DNA of 64,000 nt from UBA3700 sp963592135 (GTDB lineage Bacteria; Bacillota; Clostridia; Christensenellales; UBA3700), in assembly GCA_963592135.1 (NCBI GenBank), contig CAVAVP010000006.1, forward strand, positions 1 through 64,000, written 5' to 3'. Position 1 is the stretch's first letter. Every line of letters begins with the position of its first letter. Positions 17,098 through 24,792 of the stretch are shown here, one piece after another. The translations under genes and the position numbers were made by a program. Below the pieces are notes generated by a model, which saw only the letters and a list, made by a program, of their open reading frames with translations, searched no databases and was not told the origin of the DNA.

Positions 17098-18489
17098 TTA
17101 TTTTGAGGCTAAAGTTCTTAAATCTGCATCTAAACTTACAATCTCATCATAAGTTGCTGAATTCATTTCAACTATAACATCGTCTACTAAATAAAATCTT
17201 GTATATAAGCTTACTTCGTTTTCTTCATTATATGTTATAACATCAACATAAATATACAAAGATTCATTTACGCCATATGCACTTATCTTGTTTGTTGAAA
17301 CTATTGTTTCAAATATATTCTTGGCCATTGCACTATTTTCCATTTTTGTTATATTAAATGATGAATTTTCATTTTTAATATATTTCATTTGAGATAAAGC
17401 ATATTCAACAATGCTTTTATCTAAATACTTAATATCTTTAAATCCTTGAAATACTGTAAATTCTTTATAAGTATTAAGTGTTGCATCTCCAACCTTTATT
17501 GAAGTGTACGTACTATTTTCACTTTCTTGAGCACCTTCTTTTGCTTTATAGGCCGCATTTATAGCATCAAAATCAAGCATTTTTGCATCTAATGAATAAA
17601 CTTTTGAATATACAAAAGATTTGTAATCTAAAGTCTCTATTTTGCTTTTATTTATAGTAGGTATGGTATTTGAAGAATCAACACTATGAGCTATTGAATA
17701 AATCTCGCAATTAGATATATCTACACCATAGCATGTATAAAAAGCTAAGTTTAAATAAGTTTCGCCATACGCATTTAATTTCTCAATTAAATACTTTAAA
17801 ACTATCTTTGACCAGTAACCCAAGTCTTCAGATGTAAATGTGTCATAGTTATATTCCTCAAAACATGTATTTTTTACTGTACATATTTTTTTGTTTTCTA
17901 CAATTGAAATTGAATAATATACTTTTTTTGTAGCAGGATTTTGTGTAGAAAAATAACTATCTCCTAAACCGTCTTTTGTCAAATAAAGAATATTATATGT
18001 AACATTATCGGCAGCAAGTGTGTATAAAGATAAAGATTCAATTGCTGTTTTATAGTTTTCCTCAGTTGGATCTTCACTAAACTTTGCTACAAAGCAGGTG
18101 TTTGATTGACCAAATTGTGGAATTAAGCCTGAAACAAAATTTAGATAGTAAATAGTAGTATCTAATTCACTTACCTCACCTTTTGTTAAAACTTCTTTCA
18201 CAAAATTATTATAAACTTCCTCTTTAGTCAAATTAGTTTGAATCTCCTGTGCTGGAGTAATAGTATCTGCCGATTTTGGCCTTAAGAAAAATGAAACTAT
18301 AAATACTACAACTATAACGACAGCTACGCATCCTGCCACTATTAAAGACTTTTTTAATGCGCTTTTGTTAACTTTTTTGTATTCATCTTTCATATTAAAT
18401 TCTTTATGACAAGCAGGACAAGTTATATTATCCTTGTCACTTTTAACATCATAAATAATTTTTCCACACTTAGGACACTTAATATTCAT
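17098..18489 (-). CDS. Membrane-anchored zinc-ribbon protein, unknown function
   Basis: 463 residues. The N-terminus is a zinc ribbon (CPKCG at 4-8 and CPAC at about 24-27), followed by a basic stretch and a single transmembrane helix (about 46-68); the remaining 390 residues would be outside the cell. The external part is Ser/Thr/Asn/Tyr rich with no repeat or catalytic motif that I recognise. The layout (cytoplasmic zinc ribbon, one helix, external domain) is common in uncharacterised Clostridia envelope proteins. The ATG has no Shine-Dalgarno sequence; TATAAT ends five bases upstream, suggesting a leaderless mRNA. It lies directly downstream of nothing and is monocistronic. Confidence 0.75.
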   Translation of the reverse strand: MNIKCPKCGKIIYDVKSDKDNITCPACHKEFNMKDEYKKVNKSALKKSLIVAGCVAVVIVVVFIVSFFLRPKSADTITPAQEIQTNLTKEEVYNNFVKEVLTKGEVSELDTTIYYLNFVSGLIPQFGQSNTCFVAKFSEDPTEENYKTAIESLSLYTLAADNVTYNILYLTKDGLGDSYFSTQNPATKKVYYSISIVENKKICTVKNTCFEEYNYDTFTSEDLGYWSKIVLKYLIEKLNAYGETYLNLAFYTCYGVDISNCEIYSIAHSVDSSNTIPTINKSKIETLDYKSFVYSKVYSLDAKMLDFDAINAAYKAKEGAQESENSTYTSIKVGDATLNTYKEFTVFQGFKDIKYLDKSIVEYALSQMKYIKNENSSFNITKMENSAMAKNIFETIVSTNKISAYGVNESLYIYVDVITYNEENEVSLYTRFYLVDDVIVEMNSATYDEIVSLDADLRTLASK

Positions 18490-18494
18490 ACGCT

Positions 18495-18500
18495 ATTATA
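18495..18500 (-). promoter_or_regulatory. -10 box of the zinc-ribbon gene, leaderless
   Basis: Perfect TATAAT ends 5 nt before the ATG at 18489, and no ribosome site lies between. The -35 region at the correct distance is poor, so the promoter call is moderate. The next 250 bases (to 18750) hold only an 8-bp dyad at about 18633-18656 and the terminator at 18704-18740. Confidence 0.45.
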
Positions 18501-18694
18501 ATAGCATAAAATCTTATAAAAACATTAAAAAAAAGAAATATATTCACTTTTTAACATAAGTTTTCATACTGTTTTTCATTAAAAATTCTAGTTTTTTCAT
18601 TTACTATGACCGAAAATTAGGTAAAAATTTTCATTACTATATCTCTATATAGTAAATACTTGATATTTTTTTTAACTAAAACTAAATTTTAATT

Positions 18695-18740
18695 TCACTA
18701 TAAAAATATCTCCAAAGTTTTATTTGTTTTGGAGATATTT
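18695..18740 (-). terminator. Terminator of the DUF4349 gene
   Basis: 13-base inverted repeat (AAATATCTCCAAA and its complement, 18704-18716 and 18728-18740) followed by TTTTTA on the minus strand. Confidence 0.85.
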
Positions 18741-18750
18741 ATTACTTTTT

Positions 18751-19653
18751 CTATTCCTGTTTTTCTTGATTCTTTACTTCCTCTTTTTCTTGAATTAAGG
18801 ATTTTACCTCCACTTTATCTTTCTTTTTAATTCTCTCAAAGAACTTCAATCCTTTTTTCTTTTTAACAAAGTAAATAACCACACATACAATTGCTATAAC
18901 TAATGCAAATGGGAACACATATATAATTGCTAAAAGCAAATATTTAAAAAATGAACCAAGTGCTACCCAAGAATTTGTTAAAGCATTTTTAGTCATTGTT
19001 CCAAATGATTCTTCTTGTTCATAATAATTTTGATTAACATATATTGTTATTGTTGAATAATCTATTTTTGAATCATAAGTGTTCTTTCTTGTCTCTAATT
19101 TTGCAATCTCCGCATTTAATTCATAAATTTTATCATTTAAAGAAATAACATCAGCAGTTGTTGTAGCCGTAGACATTAGAACTTGAAGGGCATCTCTTTC
19201 GGCTTTCTTTTGTGTTAAATCTTGCTCTAAATCAGAATATTCTAAAGTTATATCTTCACTAGATATTGTGTAGTTTCCTATATCTCCTGCTTGTTTTATT
19301 GAATTTAAAAATTCATTTAACCTTGTAGATTTTACTCTAACTATAATTTTTGCATATGCGGAACTTATTTCCTCACTTTCAACCCATTCATCACTATTTA
19401 ACATAGTTTTCACTTTCTCTACAGAATCTTTTGCATTATCTGAATATAGTGAGACATAAGCTGTATAAATAATTTTTCTAGAAGTTAATGCAGATCCAGA
19501 ATATGTTGAACCTGTAGATAAAGGTGAGTCTACTTCATTTTTTACTGATGAACCACCCTCATATGAATCTTTACTATTACAACTAAAGCAACAAAACATA
19601 GTAGATAATAGTATTAAAACAATTACGAGAGTCAATAAAAATTTTCTTTTCAT
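18751..19653 (-). CDS. DUF4349 domain lipoprotein/membrane protein
   Basis: 300 residues. It has a hydrophobic signal (about 5-24) ending in a Cys-rich site (CCFSC) that could be a lipobox, although the -3 to -1 residues are not ideal. Then comes a DUF4349 domain (about 58-215): 'RKIIYTAYVSLYS', a long coiled-coil (about 150-190) and 'YSTITIYVNQN', followed by a C-terminal transmembrane helix (about 240-262) and a Lys/Glu-rich cytoplasmic tail. DUF4349 proteins are of unknown function and usually sit in the envelope. AAGGAGAG precedes the ATG. Monocistronic with its own terminator. Confidence 0.88.
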   Translation of the reverse strand: MKRKFLLTLVIVLILLSTMFCCFSCNSKDSYEGGSSVKNEVDSPLSTGSTYSGSALTSRKIIYTAYVSLYSDNAKDSVEKVKTMLNSDEWVESEEISSAYAKIIVRVKSTRLNEFLNSIKQAGDIGNYTISSEDITLEYSDLEQDLTQKKAERDALQVLMSTATTTADVISLNDKIYELNAEIAKLETRKNTYDSKIDYSTITIYVNQNYYEQEESFGTMTKNALTNSWVALGSFFKYLLLAIIYVFPFALVIAIVCVVIYFVKKKKGLKFFERIKKKDKVEVKSLIQEKEEVKNQEKQE

Positions 19654-19720
19654 AAATCTCTCCTTTTTGTTTTATATTACCAATTTAAATAATCTTAGTC
19701 AATAAAGGTTTTTTTTGTAA

Positions 19721-19754
19721 AAAAAATGAGTCCCAAAGTATCCTTTAGAACTCA
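19721..19754 (-). terminator. Terminator of the MarR-ABC exporter operon
   Basis: TGAGT...ACTCA hairpin (19754-19727, 11-bp stem with one G-U) followed by eight T on the minus strand, 22 nt beyond the last ABC gene. Confidence 0.88.
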
Positions 19755-19775
19755 ATTTTCAGATTTTTAATTATT

Positions 19776-21725
19776 TTATTCTAGTTCAAAAGCACCAGTA
19801 TATAATTGATAATATTTACCCTTTTGAGCAATTAATTCACTATGTGAACCTTGTTCGATTATTCTACCATGATCCAAAACTATAATTAAATCAGAGTTTT
19901 GTACAGTAGATAATCTATGAGCAATTACAAATACTGTTCTTCCCTGCATTAACTGATCAGTTCCCTTTTGAACCAATGCTTCAGTTCTTGTATCAATTGA
20001 TGATGTAGCTTCATCCATTATCATAACAGGAGCTTTAGATATAGCTGCTCTCGCAATAGATAATAATTGTCTTTGACCTTGGGATAGATTTGCACCATCT
20101 GCAGTAAGCATTGTGTCATAACCTTGAGGCAAACGTGTAATAAAATCATGAGCATTTGCAATCTTTGCTGCCTCTATTACTTCCTCATCAGTTGCATCAA
20201 GTTTACCATACTTAATATTTTCCTTAACAGTCCCTGTAAATAAATTTGTATCTTGAAGAACAATTCCTAAAGACCTTCTCAAATCAGCCTTTTTAATCTT
20301 ATTAATATTTATATTGTCGTAACGAATTTTACCATCAGCAATATCATAGAATCTATTAATTAAGTTTGTAATTGTGGTTTTACCCGCACCAGTTGCACCT
20401 ACAAAGGCTATCTTTTTACCTGGAGCTGCATCAATTGTTACATCATGTAATACTATTTTATTTTCTTCATATCCAAAATCCACATCAAACAATTGAATAT
20501 GGCCTTCAAGTTTTGTATATGTAATAGTACCTTCAGCTTTATGAGGATGTTTCCAAGCCCAAAGCCCTGTTCTTTCTTCACTTTCTGTAATATTACCTTT
20601 CTCATCTATCTTTGCATTAACAAGAGTTACGTAGCCATCATCTGTTTCTTGTTTTTCATCTAGAAGTTCAAAAATTCTTGATGCGCCAGCCATACCCATA
20701 ACTATTGAGTTAATTTGGTTTGCTGCATTGGAAACATTTGAATTAAATCCTCTTGCAATTGTTAAGAATGCAACAACAGTACCAACTGATAGAGTTCCTA
20801 ACCCCGTAACTGTTAGATTTGTTCCACCTAAAATTACTATAATAGAACCAACCAAAGCCGTTAGAACATAAATTAAGTTACCTAAATTACCCATTGCTGG
20901 CATTAATATATTTGCATAAGTATGAGCATTTTTCATATCTTCAAAAAGTTCATCGTTAACTTTATTAAATGATTCTATTGTTTCATTTTCATGGTTAAAT
21001 ACTTTAACAACCTTTTGACCTTTCATCATCTCTTCAATAATACCTTCAGTCCTTGCAACGCTTGCTTGCTGTTTTACGAAGAATTTTGCAGATTTTAGAC
21101 CAACAACTTTTGTAATCAATGCCATGCAAATAACACCAAATACAATAACTAATGTTAACCAAATGCTATAAGCAATCATCATTACAACTAAAGCTATAAC
21201 CGAAGCTGAAGCTGATATTAATTGCGGTATTGATTGACTTAATAATTGTCTTATTGCATCTACATCGTTTGTATAATACGACATTATATCGCCGTGAGTA
21301 TGAGTATCAAAGTACTTAATTGGAAGATATTGCATATGGTTAAACATATCCTCTCTTATATGCTTCAAATAACCTTGAGTTATTATTGCCATCATTTGTG
21401 TATAAACAGCTGTTGCAATAGCACCACACCCAAATACAACAATCATCATGATTATGTATTTAACAAGATTTGGCATCATATTAGATAGCGCATCAGTAGC
21501 ACTCATACCTGCAACCATATTATCCATTCCTGGTTGAATACAATCATCAATAATAAGCTTGATAAATATTGAATTTCCAAGTCCACCCACAGCACTTATA
21601 AGTATTGAAATAGCAACAACTATTAATTCCCATTTATAGTACTTACCTACGGATTTCATAAGTCTAGATAAGGTAGCACCAACATTAACCTTTCTTCCTG
21701 GTTGAGACATCTTTGGTTTTGGCAT
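19776..21725 (-). CDS. ABC exporter half-transporter, catalytic-Glu subunit
   Basis: 649-residue fused permease-ATPase of the multidrug exporter type. Six helices span about residues 35-355; the nucleotide-binding domain has Walker A GATGAGKTT (about 441-449), Q-loop 'VLQDTNLF', a divergent signature LSQGQ instead of LSGGQ, and Walker B 'IMDEATSSID' with the catalytic Glu (about 565). An insert between membrane and ATPase domains (about 380-410) is unusual. It overlaps its partner by one base (TAATG). The divergent signature here pairs with the partner's Asp-substituted Walker B, forming the degenerate ATP site typical of heterodimeric exporters such as BmrCD. Confidence 0.93.
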   Translation of the reverse strand: MPKPKMSQPGRKVNVGATLSRLMKSVGKYYKWELIVVAISILISAVGGLGNSIFIKLIIDDCIQPGMDNMVAGMSATDALSNMMPNLVKYIIMMIVVFGCGAIATAVYTQMMAIITQGYLKHIREDMFNHMQYLPIKYFDTHTHGDIMSYYTNDVDAIRQLLSQSIPQLISASASVIALVVMMIAYSIWLTLVIVFGVICMALITKVVGLKSAKFFVKQQASVARTEGIIEEMMKGQKVVKVFNHENETIESFNKVNDELFEDMKNAHTYANILMPAMGNLGNLIYVLTALVGSIIVILGGTNLTVTGLGTLSVGTVVAFLTIARGFNSNVSNAANQINSIVMGMAGASRIFELLDEKQETDDGYVTLVNAKIDEKGNITESEERTGLWAWKHPHKAEGTITYTKLEGHIQLFDVDFGYEENKIVLHDVTIDAAPGKKIAFVGATGAGKTTITNLINRFYDIADGKIRYDNININKIKKADLRRSLGIVLQDTNLFTGTVKENIKYGKLDATDEEVIEAAKIANAHDFITRLPQGYDTMLTADGANLSQGQRQLLSIARAAISKAPVMIMDEATSSIDTRTEALVQKGTDQLMQGRTVFVIAHRLSTVQNSDLIIVLDHGRIIEQGSHSELIAQKGKYYQLYTGAFELE

Positions 21726-23542
21726 TATAGTGTACCTCCTTCAACGCTTTTTTCATCAATTTTATTTTGTGAATAATATACTTCTTGGTAAATTTCATTA
21801 CTCTTTAATAATTCATCATGATTACCAATAGCATTAATTTCACCATTATCCATAACTATAATTTTGTCAGCATCTTGAACGGACGCAATACGTTGAGCAA
21901 TAACAATTTTTGTAGTATTTGGAAGTTCTTCTCTAAATGCTTTTCTAATTAAGGCATCTGTTTTTGTATCAACTGCTGAAGTTGAATCATCAAGTATAAT
22001 AATTTTAGGCTTTTTAAGAAGGGCTCTTGCAATACATAATCTTTGTTTTTGTCCACCTGAAACATTACTACCACCTTGCTCTATATAATGATTGTATCCC
22101 TCAGGGAAAGACATAATAAAGTCGTCAGCTTGTGCTAGTTTTGCAGCCTTAATTACTTCCTCATCTGTAGCATTTTTGTCGCCCCAACGCAAGTTTTCAG
22201 CAATAGTTCCACTAAATAAGACATTCTTTTGAAGTACAACAGAAACTTGATTACGAAGTGTTACTAAGTCATAATTTTTAACATTAACACCACCAACATA
22301 TACCTCACCTTCTGTTGCATCATATAGTCTTGATATTAATTGAATTAATGACGATTTTGATGAACCTGTTCCCCCAATAATACCAACTGTTTCTCCAGAC
22401 TTTATCGATAAGTTAATATTATTTAAAGCATTTTTCTCAGCATTTTCATTATATTTAAATGAAACATTTTTAAATTCTACTGAACCATCTTTAACTTCAC
22501 TTACTGGCTTTTCTGGATTTTGTATTGTTGGATTTTCAACTAAAACTTCCGCAACTCTCTTTGATGAAGCTTGCGCCATAACAATCATAACCAAAATCAT
22601 AGCAAGCATCATCATAGACATTAACATTTGGAATCCGTAAGCTATAAAACTTTGTAATTGGCCAACCGAAAATTCACCTACAACAAATGAAACTACTGGA
22701 ACCCCATCTACAATTGTAGTTTGTGTTGAACCTGTTTTAACAACAATAATTGAAGCAAATAAAGATATTAATATAATTGCAATATAAATACATATTTGCA
22801 TTGCAGGAGAAGACATAGCTACTATTCTTTCAGCTTTTGTAAAGTCTCTTCTAACATCTTCAGAAACATTATGGAATTTTTCTTTTTCATAATCCTCTTT
22901 TACATATGCTTTAACAACACGAGCTGCTTTTATATTTTCTTCAACAGATTCATTCAACGCGTCATATTTTTTAAATACTTTTTCAAATATAGGATGTGTT
23001 TTTAAAACTCCTAGTGCTAATAAAGCCCCAAGTATTGGCATTAATACGATAAATATTAAAGATAGTTTAATATTCATTACTGCAGCCATTACAAATGAGA
23101 ATATAAGCATAAATGGCGCACGAATAGCTATTCTTATAATCATCATATAAGCCATTTGTATATTGGTTATATCTGTTGTTAAACGAGTAACAAGTGATGA
23201 TGTTGAAAACTTATCTATATTTGCAAATGAGAATTTTTGTACTTTTGTAAATACATCATATCTCAAATTTTTAGCAAAACCTGCAGAACCCCTGGCACAG
23301 AAAACACCAGAGCCTACACCTGCGATAAATGAGCAAATTGCAACAAGTATCAAACATACACCATAAATTATTACTTGTTTCAAATCACTTGCATAAATTG
23401 AATTGATTAAATACGACATTACATAAGGCAATATACACTCTAGTATAACCTCTACCATTACAAATGCAGGAGCAAGTATACTATCTTTCTTGTATTCCCT
23501 TATAGAGCCTGATAATGTCTTTAATATATCTTTTAGTTTCAT
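21725..23542 (-). CDS. ABC exporter half-transporter, degenerate-site subunit
   Basis: 605-residue permease-ATPase. Six helices lie in residues 15-330; the ATPase domain has Walker A GGTGSSKSS (about 389-397), a canonical signature VSGGQ and Walker B 'IILDDSTSAVD', in which Asp replaces the catalytic Glu (about 515). With its partner this gives one competent and one degenerate ATP site. The only AGGAG is about 14 nt upstream of the ATG, a long spacing. It follows the MarR gene by 17 nt and shares its promoter, so the exporter is presumably induced by a MarR ligand; the substrate is unknown. Confidence 0.93.
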   Translation of the reverse strand: MKLKDILKTLSGSIREYKKDSILAPAFVMVEVILECILPYVMSYLINSIYASDLKQVIIYGVCLILVAICSFIAGVGSGVFCARGSAGFAKNLRYDVFTKVQKFSFANIDKFSTSSLVTRLTTDITNIQMAYMMIIRIAIRAPFMLIFSFVMAAVMNIKLSLIFIVLMPILGALLALGVLKTHPIFEKVFKKYDALNESVEENIKAARVVKAYVKEDYEKEKFHNVSEDVRRDFTKAERIVAMSSPAMQICIYIAIILISLFASIIVVKTGSTQTTIVDGVPVVSFVVGEFSVGQLQSFIAYGFQMLMSMMMLAMILVMIVMAQASSKRVAEVLVENPTIQNPEKPVSEVKDGSVEFKNVSFKYNENAEKNALNNINLSIKSGETVGIIGGTGSSKSSLIQLISRLYDATEGEVYVGGVNVKNYDLVTLRNQVSVVLQKNVLFSGTIAENLRWGDKNATDEEVIKAAKLAQADDFIMSFPEGYNHYIEQGGSNVSGGQKQRLCIARALLKKPKIIILDDSTSAVDTKTDALIRKAFREELPNTTKIVIAQRIASVQDADKIIVMDNGEINAIGNHDELLKSNEIYQEVYYSQNKIDEKSVEGGTL

Positions 23543-23559
23543 AAAGTTTTTATATACTC

Positions 23560-24018
23560 CTATTCACTTAAATTCTTTTTTATTTTATCTAAAACTCTTA
23601 AAAATATTTCTATTTCTTCATCAGTAATACCTTCAGCCATTTTATCTTCCATTATATGAATGCCTTTCATTGCATTTTCATGTTCTTCAAGTCCCTTTTG
23701 AGTTAATTTAATCTTTTTAAGTCTTGCATCATAATCTACACTTTCCTTTTCAATGTAACCATTTTTTTCCATTAACTTCAAAACTTCTGTTGCTGTTGAT
23801 CTTCTAATATTAAAGGCTTTTTCTAAATCCTTTTGAAAAATATCTCCATCTTTAGATTTTTCAGCTATATAACCTATAAACATGCCATGAAGCATTGTAG
23901 GTCTTCCATCTTTATCTTCGTATGGTTTTAAACCACGCGCTTCTATATCCTTTTGTGAATATCTCTTTAAGACATTCATTACAGACTTTAATTCTTTTCC
24001 TATATACACTCTTTCCAT
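23560..24018 (-). CDS. MarR family transcriptional regulator
   Basis: 152-residue winged-helix repressor. The DNA-binding part is 'RSTATEVLKLMEKNGYIEKE' (recognition helix, about 75-95) followed by the wing 'DYDARLKKIKLTQKG'; the flanking helices form the dimer interface. It is the first gene of an operon with two ABC exporter subunits, a standard arrangement for autoregulated multidrug efflux. A 6-bp inverted repeat overlaps the predicted transcription start. GAGG lies six bases before the ATG. Confidence 0.92.
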   Translation of the reverse strand: MERVYIGKELKSVMNVLKRYSQKDIEARGLKPYEDKDGRPTMLHGMFIGYIAEKSKDGDIFQKDLEKAFNIRRSTATEVLKLMEKNGYIEKESVDYDARLKKIKLTQKGLEEHENAMKGIHIMEDKMAEGITDEEIEIFLRVLDKIKKNLSE

Positions 24019-24039
24019 ATAAACCTCTAAGCCTTTAAT

Positions 24040-24084
24040 TGTTAGGCTGCTAACATTGTATTAAATATAAAAATAATTTGTCAA
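24040..24084 (-). promoter_or_regulatory. MarR-ABC promoter with operator
   Basis: TTGACA (24084-24079), 18-nt spacer and TACAAT (24060-24055) on the minus strand. Starting at the last base of the -10 box is the dyad TGTTAG-N4-CTAACA (24040-24055), placed where a bound repressor would block initiation. The dyad is the best candidate operator for the MarR protein. Confidence 0.65.
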
Positions 24085-24144
24085 CTAACTATTTATATTT
24101 TTTTTGACAAATTTTAGTAAAAAAATTCAACTTATTTACTTGGG

Positions 24145-24193
24145 CAAATAAAAACCTTCAAAATTTGTGCAACTTACACTTATTTTGAAGGTT
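24145..24193 (-). terminator. Terminator of the zinc-ribbon/PH gene
   Basis: Perfect 12-bp inverted repeat (24153-24164 with 24182-24193) and 17-nt loop, followed by TTTTTATTT on the minus strand; the plus strand also has a T-rich 3' side, so it may act in both directions. Confidence 0.85.
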
Positions 24194-24301
24194 TAATCTT
24201 ATTTTTTTATACTATTAATCAAACATAACTGATTTTACTTTTCTGCCATTAATTATTTATTTTTGTAAGAAAGATTTTAATTCATCTGGATCTTTAATAT
24301 T

Positions 24302-24757
24302 TTATAAATATATATCATCTTTTCCTATTAAGTTTATATGTAAATCACCATATCCACAAATACTTCCCCATAAAGATTGAGTTTTTGTTACAGAAACAAT
24401 TCCTGTTCTTGATTGTTCTTTTTCAATAATATTGAAAACGCCTTCTTTGATTACAATTCTTTTCTTATAAATTTCAACGCTAAAATTATGATATTCAATA
24501 ATCGCAGCTATCATCTTTATTGTAGGAATAAATAATAACCAAAAAAATAAAATTCCAAATATAATTTTACCAGTTAAAGCTGCAGTACTTTTTTCAGCAA
24601 CATATTCTGGAGCAAAATCATAATCTTCTTCTACATCTTCAGAATAACAACTATTTGCTTTTTCATAATCACCATTAGGACACTTTATTTTCTTATCTCT
24701 ACTAGTAAAACTAATTTTTGCACCACAATTTGGGCATTTTGCTTCGTATCTTTTCAT
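24302..24757 (-). CDS. Zinc-ribbon and PH-like membrane protein, C-terminus cut by in-frame UAA
   Basis: 151-residue ORF: an N-terminal zinc ribbon (CPNCG at 8-12; a second pair CPNGDYEKANSC is imperfect), a membrane segment (about 65-90) and a bacterial PH-like domain ('IYKKRIVIKEGVFNIIEKEQSRTGI', about 97 on). The ORF stops at TAA (24304-24302), but the same frame continues for 14 codons reading NIKDPDELKSFLQK to a second TAA at 24259-24257. That extension is just how bPH-domain proteins of this type end, so the UAA sits inside the family sequence. Either the last helix is lost by a recent nonsense mutation or the UAA is read through. AAGGAGAG precedes the ATG. Confidence 0.75.
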   Translation of the reverse strand: MKRYEAKCPNCGAKISFTSRDKKIKCPNGDYEKANSCYSEDVEEDYDFAPEYVAEKSTAALTGKIIFGILFFWLLFIPTIKMIAAIIEYHNFSVEIYKKRIVIKEGVFNIIEKEQSRTGIVSVTKTQSLWGSICGYGDLHINLIGKDDIYL

Positions 24758-24792
24758 AATTTCTCTCCTTTTGTAAATTTTTATTCTCTATA

